Source: a virus
DNA: 23,159 bases
Direction: 5' to 3' (one strand)
Virus record (IMG/VR): IMGVR_UViG_3300018048_000067
Location: 1-23,159 of that record
Positions 5,943-11,770 of the stretch are shown here, piece by piece. A model generated the notes under the pieces. It had not been told where the DNA came from and did not search any database. It worked only from the letters and a program-made list of their open reading frames with translations. The translations under genes and the position numbers were made by a program. Position 1 is the stretch's first letter, and each line of letters opens with the position of its first letter.

Positions 5943-6324
5943 AGAGCAACAGCTATTTGATTGGCTAAAAGAGAATGCATACCCAGACCTGCTGATGGCT
6001 AAGAATCCCGTTAGCAGGTGGGATTGCTATTCTCCAGCAACAAGACACCGTATAGAGCTTAAATGCAGGGATAAGCACTATGACGACCTTATGGTCGAAA
6101 AGAAGAAGTACGATGCTGTTGTCAATGAATGTAACAAACACCTAGACGTTCCTATCTACATCAACAGCACACCCAAAGGAATCTTTAGGTTTAATATGCT
6201 TGAACACGATGGTTTCTGGGAAGTTAGGTATATGCCTAAGACTACGCAGTTCGCCAACAACAACTTCATTACTAAAGACGTTGGCTACTTTCATACCAAA
6301 AATGCTGACATTTTGTTAAAGTAA
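5926..6324 (+). CDS. PD-(D/E)XK-fold nuclease-like protein
   Basis: The 132-residue product has Asp33 in SRWDCYS, then IE44LK46, the spacing of the PD-(D/E)XK active site, followed by a basic helix (VEKKKYDAVV) as in the conserved Gln/Lys helix of this fold. The C-terminal half is beta-rich (IYINSTPKGIFRFNML). It could be a small structure- or end-specific DNase. The start is a TTG at 5926, overlapping the previous gene by 17 bases; the first ATG would remove the N-terminal helix. Homology was judged by motif only. Confidence 0.55.
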   Translation: MIRISKEQQLFDWLKENAYPDLLMAKNPVSRWDCYSPATRHRIELKCRDKHYDDLMVEKKKYDAVVNECNKHLDVPIYINSTPKGIFRFNMLEHDGFWEVRYMPKTTQFANNNFITKDVGYFHTKNADILLK

Positions 6325-6356
6325 TTTGTGTTATTCACATTTTGTTCCTATCTTCG
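6325..6356 (+). promoter_or_regulatory. Promoter with an embedded DnaA box
   Basis: TTTG (6325-6328), a 20-base spacer and TATCTTCG (6349-6356, one mismatch to TAnnTTTG) form a Bacteroidota promoter in the only real gap of the early region. The spacer contains TTATTCACA (6331-6339), a perfect match to the DnaA box TTATNCACA, so a DnaA-type protein bound here would block or alter transcription. The operon downstream encodes a DnaA domain IV protein. Confidence 0.65.
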
Positions 6357-6378
6357 TATAGAATTTAAAATGTAATCT

Positions 6379-6540
6379 ATGCAAATTGATGTTAAAGTCA
6401 CTCGGCTTCCGAAGGACGTTAAGAATGACAAGAACTTGTACGATGTCAAACTAAAGACCTACAAGCAAGAAATCTCAGGTAGATTTGAGCATTGGGAACT
6501 TAGGTATCTAATCCAACAGATTGATAATGCCATCTACTAG
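6379..6540 (+). CDS. 53-residue hypothetical protein
   Basis: ATG 6379 to TAG 6540, first frame after the promoter at 6325. The product is basic in its first half (MQIDVKVTRLPKDVKNDKN) with a Trp/Tyr-rich second half (FEHWELRYLIQQIDNAIY). It overlaps the next gene by 14 bases. No family recognised; accepted because it fills the gap in a tightly packed operon with phage-like codon use. Confidence 0.6.
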   Translation: MQIDVKVTRLPKDVKNDKNLYDVKLKTYKQEISGRFEHWELRYLIQQIDNAIY

Positions 6541-6835
6541 AAAACAGAAGCCAGTATTCTCTGGCGTACTCAAGTACTTTCCTGATGCTATTATGGAGGT
6601 TGCTAGATGCTCTTGGGCAGGTAACCAGCAGCATCACCCAGACAAACCTTTGTTTTGGGATAGAGATAAGTCCAATGACCATTTAGATGCTTTAGCACGT
6701 CACCTTATTCAAGCAGGTGAGATTGACGATGACGGAGTGCTCCACTCTGCTAAAGTAGCTTGGAGAGCGTTAGCGAACTTACAATTAGAAATAGAAAAAT
6801 CACAACAAGATGCCATTACCAAAACCAACAGCTAA
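6527..6835 (+). CDS. dATP/dGTP diphosphohydrolase-like protein (N-terminal domain type)
   Basis: The 102-residue product matches the all-helical pattern of phage dATP/dGTP diphosphohydrolase N-terminal domains: KYFPDAIMEVARCSWAG (about 16-32), W-DRDKS-NDHLDALARHLIQAGEIDD (about 43-69), and HSAKVAWRALANLQLEIE (about 73-92), ending just after as in compact members. Such enzymes hydrolyse purine dNTPs to monophosphates and shift nucleotide pools; relatives occur in phages with modified purines. No modification enzyme such as PurZ is seen here, so no modified genome is claimed. ATG 6527 is used; a TTG at 6521 is possible. Confidence 0.65.
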   Translation: MPSTRKQKPVFSGVLKYFPDAIMEVARCSWAGNQQHHPDKPLFWDRDKSNDHLDALARHLIQAGEIDDDGVLHSAKVAWRALANLQLEIEKSQQDAITKTNS

Positions 6836-6959
6836 TGAAACTCAAGAAGAGTTTGTTAGCAGATGTATGTCAGACAAAACTATGGTCGTAGAGTACAAAC
6901 GTCAAGACCAAAGATTAGCTGTGTGCTATGTAACTTGGAGAGATAGAAACAAGAAATGA
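6810..6959 (+). CDS. Conserved small phage protein (MPLPKP / RCM / AVCY type)
   Basis: A 49-residue protein beginning MPLPKPTANETQEEFVSRCM and containing MVVEY and QRLAVCYVTW. This pattern, a Pro-rich start, F-x-x-RCM, an E-Y, then QR-AVCY, recurs in many phages either as a small free protein or fused to prohead or portal proteins; its function is not known. Two Cys (19 and 39) might pair or bind metal. It overlaps the gene before by 26 bases and the next by 4. Confidence 0.75.
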   Translation: MPLPKPTANETQEEFVSRCMSDKTMVVEYKRQDQRLAVCYVTWRDRNKK

Positions 6960-7288
6960 TAGACAAACTAGCTAAAAATCAAAAAGACCTTGTGTATGAT
7001 GCAGCTATATTAGAGCTTGCTGGGTCTATAGCAGAAGCCCTGAAAAAGAAACCTAGCTCTAAGCTAATATCTATGAGCAAAGCTGTCACAGATATCGTCT
7101 TCTATGTAACTGACCTTAGGCTGGAGCGTTACACTTACGATGAATATATGAGAAAGCGTTTGATTAACGAGATTGAACTAAAAGAGAAAGTAAAAGAATT
7201 AGAACAAGAACTATATTCCTATGAAGATAACACTATTGAACGGAGAGCAGATTTCGAAGCCGACGCTGCTGTCGAAGATGCAAGATGA
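6956..7288 (+). CDS. Hypothetical helical protein, 110 aa
   Basis: Mostly helical and charged, with a coiled-coil stretch near residues 65-90 (YMRKRLINEIELKEKVKELEQELY). The start forms an ATGA overlap with the gene before. Its last 23 codons share DNA with the first 68 bases of the exonuclease gene in another frame. No family recognised; a small DNA-metabolism accessory protein is possible from position alone. Confidence 0.6.
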   Translation: MIDKLAKNQKDLVYDAAILELAGSIAEALKKKPSSKLISMSKAVTDIVFYVTDLRLERYTYDEYMRKRLINEIELKEKVKELEQELYSYEDNTIERRADFEADAAVEDAR

Positions 7289-8012
7289 TTCGTACTACTA
7301 CGGACATCTAGGCAAGCACGCTTTAAGCAGCTCGTCACTAAAGAAATTAATCCAGTCACCTAAAGCCTACAAGGCTTCTCTGGTTCAGTCTGAGAATAGC
7401 CAAGCCCTTCGAGATGGTCGTCTTGTACACTTATGTGTGCTTGAGCCTCACAAGGTAAAAGACCTTACTATACTAGAAGGAACTAAAGCTAGAAAGGAAT
7501 TTAAGGAAGCGTCAGCTGAATTAGGTTCAGAGATGGTTTATACTCAATCAGAGATGGAGTCAGCCTTCTGGATAGCCGAAGCGGTCAAGACTAACAACGA
7601 AGCAAGTTTTCTATTAGAAAACTGTAAGTACGAAGTTGCTGGTGCTGATATGATTGATGGACTACCTTTCAGAGCAAAGGCAGATGCCTTGAGTAACGAT
7701 GGTACTACAATCATTGACCTAAAGACTACAAGCAGTATAGGTACGGATGGAGAGGACTTCTACTGGTCAGCAAAGAAATTTATGTATGCATTGCAAGCTG
7801 CATTGTATATGCACATCTTCGGAGCTACAGAGTTTATCTTCTTGGTTATAGACAAGAATACAAAAGATATTGGTATATTTGATTGTAGCAGCGAGTTTCT
7901 GGATTTAGGTCAGAATCAAGTTGCTCAAGGTATAGAGGTGTACAAGCAGTACTTCACTACGCCAGACTCAAATAACCTAATCAATAATAATGTTATACGA
8001 AGAACTCTTTAA
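7221..8012 (+). CDS. PD-(D/E)XK exonuclease, RecE-like (DUF3799 type)
   Basis: The 263-residue protein has the start HALSSSSLKKLIQSPKAYK (about 33-51) and GRLVHLCVLEP that mark the RecE/DUF3799 exonucleases, then GLPFRAKADAL with Asp155 and IIDLKTTSS with Asp166-Leu-Lys168, the catalytic D...(D/E)xK set, followed by YALQAALYMHIF, the usual Gln-Tyr helix. It should resect double-stranded ends to give 3' single strands for the Erf annealase at 2303-2869, though the two genes are in different operons. ATG 7221 overlaps the previous gene by 68 bases. Confidence 0.85.
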   Translation: MKITLLNGEQISKPTLLSKMQDDSYYYGHLGKHALSSSSLKKLIQSPKAYKASLVQSENSQALRDGRLVHLCVLEPHKVKDLTILEGTKARKEFKEASAELGSEMVYTQSEMESAFWIAEAVKTNNEASFLLENCKYEVAGADMIDGLPFRAKADALSNDGTTIIDLKTTSSIGTDGEDFYWSAKKFMYALQAALYMHIFGATEFIFLVIDKNTKDIGIFDCSSEFLDLGQNQVAQGIEVYKQYFTTPDSNNLINNNVIRRTL

Positions 8013-8349
8013 ATACGACGGCAAGAACGAAAAAGAAACAGGCGACCACTTCTACATAGCTACGCTTATGTATTGGCTGTTGAACAACGAACTAGACATC
8101 TTCGATGAGGTTCTAATCTACTTTCAAGATAAGGAGCAGTATTTAGTTTGTCACGGAATCAACAGAGCAATAGAGAAGATAGAAGAAACTATCGAGCGTA
8201 GGTTCGATGAAGCAGCCTCAGAGGCTGAGAACGAAGAAGAGAAGGTCTATTCCGTTGAAGAGTACAAGAGAGTAAGTAAAGAAATTTTTAAAGATATATT
8301 ACTAGAGATTTATGAATCGCAGATTGAAAATGCTAAAGAACGAGGTTGA
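7990..8349 (+). CDS. Hypothetical acidic helical protein, 119 aa
   Basis: An acidic protein with an aromatic N-terminal half (DHFYIATLMYWLLNNELDIFDEVLIYF) and a charged helical C-terminal half (EETIERRFDEAASEAENEEEKVYSVEEYKR). It overlaps the exonuclease by 23 bases and the DnaA-like gene by 38, so it is translationally linked to both. No family recognised. Confidence 0.6.
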   Translation: MLYEELFKYDGKNEKETGDHFYIATLMYWLLNNELDIFDEVLIYFQDKEQYLVCHGINRAIEKIEETIERRFDEAASEAENEEEKVYSVEEYKRVSKEIFKDILLEIYESQIENAKERG

Positions 8350-8830
8350 GAACAGAGTAGGTCACAGTATAGACACTAAGACCCAGAAAAGACATTACAC
8401 TTATGCCAGAGCGGTGTATTGTAGAGTTGCTAGAGATATGAGCAACGGAACAATCACACATAAAGAGATAGGTGAGTCTATGAACAGGGACCATAGTACC
8501 GTACTCCATAACCTAAGTGTTATATTCCCATTTGCAATGCGTGAGGCGACGTTTAAGGAACTTTACGAAGACTTGAGTCTTATGTTCCAACCAGAACAAG
8601 AAAGTCCCTTATATGAGCTAGAATCGTGTAAGACAGAAGAGTTGCTTAAGAACAGAATACACAAGTTGATAGAGCAGAACAAAATCTACCGAACTAAGTT
8701 CAGGTTAATGGAAACTGCTGACAATATGTTCGGTCCATTATATGAAGACCTTAGTCACGAAGAACTCAAGGAGATTTATGACAAGCTAAACATAATGGTC
8801 AAAGCTATCAAGACTAGAGTCTATAGATAA
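8312..8830 (+). CDS. DnaA domain IV-like DNA-binding protein
   Basis: A 172-residue protein whose N-terminal 75 residues match the DNA-binding domain IV of DnaA: YTYARAVYCRVARDM (29-43), THKEIGESMNRDHSTVLHNL (49-68), including the DnaA signature DHSTVLH (60-66, compare DHTTVLH). There is no AAA+ ATPase part; the rest is helical and charged (about 95-172). It should bind DnaA boxes and could compete with host DnaA, mark a phage origin or regulate promoters. A perfect box, TTATTCACA, lies inside the promoter of its own operon (6331-6339) and another, inverted, at 4468-4476. Confidence 0.85.
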   Translation: MNRRLKMLKNEVENRVGHSIDTKTQKRHYTYARAVYCRVARDMSNGTITHKEIGESMNRDHSTVLHNLSVIFPFAMREATFKELYEDLSLMFQPEQESPLYELESCKTEELLKNRIHKLIEQNKIYRTKFRLMETADNMFGPLYEDLSHEELKEIYDKLNIMVKAIKTRVYR

Positions 8831-9120
8831 TGCCAAGAATAAAAAAGAATCAATTTCAGCTAGGTAGCCCTAAGGGTGAGAATCCGATAAAGGAAATGTC
8901 TTGGTGTATAAGCAAGCACACTTATGTTAGCTGTATTCCTGAAGCCGTCAAAGAGAATGGTTATTATAGGCAGACCAATAGGTATGCACTTACTATAAGA
9001 CAAGGACAGAACTACAGACAGAGTGATTTTATATACACAAAGGACAACATCCAAGATGCTATCCTAGATACGTACAGAGAAATATACAAAAGGAACTATG
9101 GCAAAACGACAGAAGAGTAA
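8830..9120 (+). CDS. Small basic hypothetical protein, 96 aa
   Basis: Start overlaps the preceding stop by one base (TAATG). The product is basic and aromatic (MPRIKKNQFQLG, YYRQTNRYALTIRQGQNYRQSDFIYTK), beta-rich in the middle with a C-terminal helix. It overlaps the terminase small subunit candidate by 23 bases. No family recognised; nucleic-acid binding is possible from charge. Confidence 0.6.
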   Translation: MPRIKKNQFQLGSPKGENPIKEMSWCISKHTYVSCIPEAVKENGYYRQTNRYALTIRQGQNYRQSDFIYTKDNIQDAILDTYREIYKRNYGKTTEE

Positions 9121-9505
9121 TGAAATCAGAAGTACCGACGGCAGGAAGCATAACAAGCGACTGCCGTCAAAGGTAGAACTAAGAGGCAAGGTTACTTCAA
9201 AGCCAGCTCGTATGAACGATGCTAAGAAGAAACTGCTTCCTAAGATAGCGGAGAGCGTAGCAATCAAAAGTCTAGGAGGAGCTGCTGGAATCTTTGAGCA
9301 GTTGGCTGAGGTGATTAAGTCTACGGATTCAGATGCTGTAAAGCTAAATGCTATCAAGATGTATTTAGAGCATTTGGAGAAGGGCGAGGTAAATCACACG
9401 CCTAGCAAATCAGCACCTACTATTAACTTCTCTTTCAATAACCAACCAGACGATACTACAATAGATATAACTCCAGAAGAGGATGAGTCAAGTACAACTG
9501 AATGA
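9098..9505 (+). CDS. Probable terminase small subunit
   Basis: A 135-residue protein with a very basic N-terminus (about 1-45), a central helical part (AESVAIKSLGGAAGIFEQLAEVIKS...KLNAIKMYLEHLEKGE, about 52-100) and an acidic tail (DITPEEDESS). It overlaps the large terminase by 23 bases, the standard position for TerS, and a basic DNA-binding end plus oligomerising helices and an acidic tail suit the role. I recognise no sequence signature, so this is a context call. Confidence 0.6.
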   Translation: MAKRQKSNEIRSTDGRKHNKRLPSKVELRGKVTSKPARMNDAKKKLLPKIAESVAIKSLGGAAGIFEQLAEVIKSTDSDAVKLNAIKMYLEHLEKGEVNHTPSKSAPTINFSFNNQPDDTTIDITPEEDESSTTE

Positions 9506-10694
9506 GAAATACCAAGCACTATTCAAAGACCCTAGCAGGTACTTTGTAGTTACTGGTGGTCGAGGTTCTGGTAAGTCTTTCGGTGTAGCTGTATTCTTAT
9601 TGAGTCTTACTTATGAAGAAGGGCATAAGATACTGTTTAGCCGTTATACGATGACCTCAGCACAGACTTCTATTATCCCTGAGTTCGTAGAGAAGATTGA
9701 CCTTATGGGTGTCCAAGATGACTTCCGTATCACTAAGGATGAGATTATCAATCTCACCACTAAGAACTCTATTATCTTCAAGGGTATTAGAACTTCATCA
9801 GGAAATCAGACCGCAGCCTTGAAATCCTTAAATGGAATCACTACCTTTGTACTCGATGAGGCAGAAGAACTTATTGATGAGGATACGTTCAATAAGATTG
9901 ACTTATCGGTCAGGGTGCAGGATAGGCCTAACAGATGTATTCTTATTCTTAACCCTACCACTAAGGAGCATTGGATATACCAACGCTGGTTTCAGAATGT
10001 AGGAGTGCCTGAAGGCTGGAACGGTCAAGAGGGCAACTGTACTTATATTCATACTACCTATATGGACAACAAGGAAAACCTTTCTGAGTCGTTCATAGAG
10101 CAGGTACAAGAGATGAAGCTAAAGCGTCCAGACAAATACCAGCACGCTATACTAGGTGGCTGGTTGAGTAAGGCAGAGGGTACTATCTATAAGAGATGGA
10201 AGGTAGGTGATTACCAACAGACAGAGCTAACTTGCTTTGGACAGGATTTTGGTTTCTCTACTGACTTAACTACTCTGGTGCAAATTAGTGTAGATGCAGA
10301 TAGTAAGACGATGTGGGTCAGAGAATGTTACGGACAGAAAGGATTAACTACGTCGGAGATTGCTAGAAAGAACAGACAGTTCTGTGGTATAGACCTTGTT
10401 GTCTGTGATAGTTCAGAGCCTAGACTAATATCAGAGTTGAAGTCTATGGACCTAAACATCAGACCGACTATCAAGAAGTCTGGCTCTATCTTGTCTGGTA
10501 TTGCACTTATGCAAGACTACGAGATAATAGTAGACCGTAGCTCTCACGGTATAATTAGAGAGCTGAATAACTATATATGGCAAGAGCGTAACGCTAAACC
10601 TATAGATAGTTTTAATCACTTTTTAGATGCCACTAGGTATGCCCTGCAATACTTGGTACAAGGCAGAAGTTTAGGCAGGTATGTAATACGATAG
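9483..10694 (+). CDS. terL: Terminase large subunit
   Basis: A 403-residue packaging motor with both domains. ATPase: Walker A GGRGSGKS (25-32) and Walker B TTFVLDEAEEL (about 117-127), then LILNPTTKEHWIYQRW, the coupling-region motif. Nuclease (RNase H fold): FGQDFGFSTDLTTLVQI (about 252-268), LVVCDSSEPRLISELK (about 302-317) and NHFLDATRYALQYL near the C-terminus, supplying the three metal-binding aspartates. It packages and cuts concatemeric DNA at the portal. Length is typical of PBSX/Terminase_3-type enzymes. The 21-bp repeats at 10952-11168 just downstream might be part of a packaging or origin region. Confidence 0.93.
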   Translation: MSQVQLNEKYQALFKDPSRYFVVTGGRGSGKSFGVAVFLLSLTYEEGHKILFSRYTMTSAQTSIIPEFVEKIDLMGVQDDFRITKDEIINLTTKNSIIFKGIRTSSGNQTAALKSLNGITTFVLDEAEELIDEDTFNKIDLSVRVQDRPNRCILILNPTTKEHWIYQRWFQNVGVPEGWNGQEGNCTYIHTTYMDNKENLSESFIEQVQEMKLKRPDKYQHAILGGWLSKAEGTIYKRWKVGDYQQTELTCFGQDFGFSTDLTTLVQISVDADSKTMWVRECYGQKGLTTSEIARKNRQFCGIDLVVCDSSEPRLISELKSMDLNIRPTIKKSGSILSGIALMQDYEIIVDRSSHGIIRELNNYIWQERNAKPIDSFNHFLDATRYALQYLVQGRSLGRYVIR

Positions 10695-10696
10695 AA

Positions 10697-10963
10697 ATGG
10701 AAAAATTATTAGCAGCTAGAACAAGCAGAGAATTAGCAAACGTACTTGGAGTAACGCACGCAGACGTGATAGACTTTTTTAAAGTGCTTGAATACGAAAC
10801 TAAGACAGCAAGAAGACTGTACTTACCAGTAGAAACTCACGATGACGCAGGAGTGTATTTAAATAGAATGCCCCTAATGTTCCGTATTCTTGCATTAGAT
10901 ACTTTTGTAAAGCAAGGTCAGATAAACCACAGGGACTTTGTTTCAACTGGGTCTTTAATATAG
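10697..10963 (+). CDS. Hypothetical protein, 88 aa, possible helix-turn-helix
   Basis: Two bases after terL. The N-terminal part RTSRELANVLGVTHADVIDFFKVL (about 8-31) has the look of a helix-turn-helix (ELANVLGV as first helix, THADVIDFF as second), so a DNA-binding role is possible. The last codons (Gly-Ser-Leu-Ile-stop) are formed by the first copy of a repeat that recurs five more times downstream. No family recognised. Confidence 0.6.
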   Translation: MEKLLAARTSRELANVLGVTHADVIDFFKVLEYETKTARRLYLPVETHDDAGVYLNRMPLMFRILALDTFVKQGQINHRDFVSTGSLI

Positions 10964-10984
10964 GACCCTTTAATGCAGGAGGGG
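10952..10984 (+). repeat. Two iteron-like repeat copies at the end of the small gene
   Basis: TCTTTAATATAGGACCC (10952-10968) and CCTTTAATGCAGGAGGGG (10967-10984) are copies of the repeat found four more times at 11088-11168. Here the spacing is 15 bases rather than 21. Copy one supplies the stop codon of the 88-residue gene. Confidence 0.7.
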
Positions 10985-11015
10985 TTGGTTAATTACAATA
11001 CTTTCTGTATATTTG
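10985..11015 (+). promoter_or_regulatory. Bacteroidota-type promoter for a short RNA
   Basis: TTGG (10985-10988), a spacer of 19 bases and TATATTTG (11008-11015), a perfect -7 element. Initiation is expected near 11022. The only thing between it and a strong terminator is about 60 bases of non-coding sequence. Confidence 0.75.
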
Positions 11016-11021
11016 TATTGT

Positions 11022-11081
11022 CGAACATTACAACGCTCTTGTTGTGAAAAGCTGGTGAAGAAAAGTAGCCAGCTTTTTTTT
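11022..11081 (+). ncRNA. Candidate small RNA of about 60 nt
   Basis: A promoter with a perfect -7 element ends at 11015 and an intrinsic terminator ends at 11081, so the transcript would be about 60 nt. It could fold into ACAAC-gctctt-GTTGT (11030-11045) and a terminator hairpin AAAAGCTGG/CCAGCTTTT (11047-11055 with 11069-11077) with a 13-base A/G-rich loop. It contains no start codon followed by a meaningful frame. It could be a true small RNA or an attenuated leader for the downstream genes. Confidence 0.6.
11047..11081 (+). terminator. Intrinsic terminator of the small RNA
   Basis: AAAAGCTGG (11047-11055) pairs with CCAGCTTTT (11069-11077) and T's continue to 11081. Nine pairs; it would also work in the opposite direction in part because of the flanking A's. 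Confidence 0.8.
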
Positions 11082-11087
11082 GTTCGC

Positions 11088-11168
11088 TCTTTAACGTAGG
11101 AGGGTGGCTCTTTAATGCAGGAGGGTTACTCTTTAATATAGGACCCCCCCTCTTTAATATAGGAGGGG
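11088..11168 (+). repeat. Four tandem iteron-like repeats with a 21-bp period
   Basis: TCTTTAA starts at exactly 11088, 11109, 11130 and 11151, each followed by (C/T)(G/A)(C/T)AGGA and then GGG or CCC. Consensus CTTTAAYRYAGGA plus three G or C. The exact 21-bp period places copies on the same DNA face, as for a binding array of a replication initiator, regulator or packaging protein. A six-base GC block alternating between G and C suggests inverted pairing between neighbours as well. Confidence 0.85.
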
Positions 11169-11551
11169 TATCAGACCCCCATTCAGGGCCGTTCTGGGTC
11201 TTGCCAGAGGCCGAAAATCGACCCATTTTGGACCATTTTCCGCTATTTTGTCCTATATGTTTCCTATATATGTCCACTATCGTACCTACGATTGTTTTAT
11301 TTGTCCTACGATTTTTTTGCCTGTCTGGGCCTCGATTTTTGCAAATATCGCAATAATTAGGACTTATTCCATAGGATTTTGAGGATTTTTTAGTGATTTC
11401 GCCATTTTTTACTGGAAAATATAGGAAAAATAGGCCCTTTCTTTGAGAATATCGCAATTTAGCCCCATTTCCTTATATATACCTATTATTGAATGGCTGC
11501 CGCACTGAAGCCCAGCCGTAAATCATTTAACTAATTGAAAATCAGTACATT
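11169..11551. other. T-rich non-coding stretch with short repeats
   Basis: No gene accepted here. The + strand is rich in T-runs and short repeats: CCTACGATT at 11285 and 11305 (20 apart), AATATCGCAAT at 11344 and 11448, TCCTATA at 11251 and 11262. A small hairpin GGCTG/CAGCC lies at 11495-11517 in the leader of the next gene, and TATTATTG at 11484-11491 is a weak -7 candidate. An AT-rich tract beside an iteron array has the look of an origin. A minus-strand frame of 154 codons covers it but I judge it spurious. Confidence 0.5.
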
Positions 11552-11758
11552 ATGAAACAAATGAAAACAATTTTTGCCCTGACTGCTATGCTGTCATTTA
11601 ATTATCTAGCTGGAGCTGTAGTATTTGCGGCCCTCCAGCATTACGGACTAAGCCAGATAGCCGAGCTCTTTCCAGAGATGGCTCTAGGCTTTCCTATCCT
11701 AGTGGCTCAGCTGGCCGCTATCAAATACGCTAACACTATTAAAAATTCACTAATCTAA
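11552..11758 (+). CDS. Small two-helix membrane protein, 68 aa
   Basis: MKQMKTIFALTAMLSFNYLAGAVVFAAL at the start could be a signal-anchor helix (about 6-28), and a second hydrophobic segment follows (about 42-57, MALGFPILVAQLAAI). Between them is a short acidic linker. It is the first of three genes with codon use unlike the rest of the window (AGCT-rich, CTG/CTA Leu). No family recognised. It precedes the 396-residue gene by 12 bases and is probably co-transcribed with it. Confidence 0.65.
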   Translation: MKQMKTIFALTAMLSFNYLAGAVVFAALQHYGLSQIAELFPEMALGFPILVAQLAAIKYANTIKNSLI

Positions 11759-11770
11759 ATTTCTACTATT

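Noticed and set aside
6527-6835. Claim of a 2-aminoadenine (Z) genome
   Set aside because: Only a dATP/dGTP diphosphohydrolase-like gene is present; no PurZ or matching polymerase in the window.
10952-11168. CRISPR-like array
   Set aside because: Repeat units are about 17 bases with almost no spacer, degenerate, and there is no unique spacer sequence or cas gene.
10993-11457. Minus-strand open frame of 154 codons over the iterons, with seven-residue repeats such as PPALKSH
   Set aside because: The repeats arise because the 21-bp period keeps any frame in register. The frame runs against all other genes, covers a promoter and terminator on the + strand, and the rest has no protein-like pattern. 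I cannot fully exclude it.
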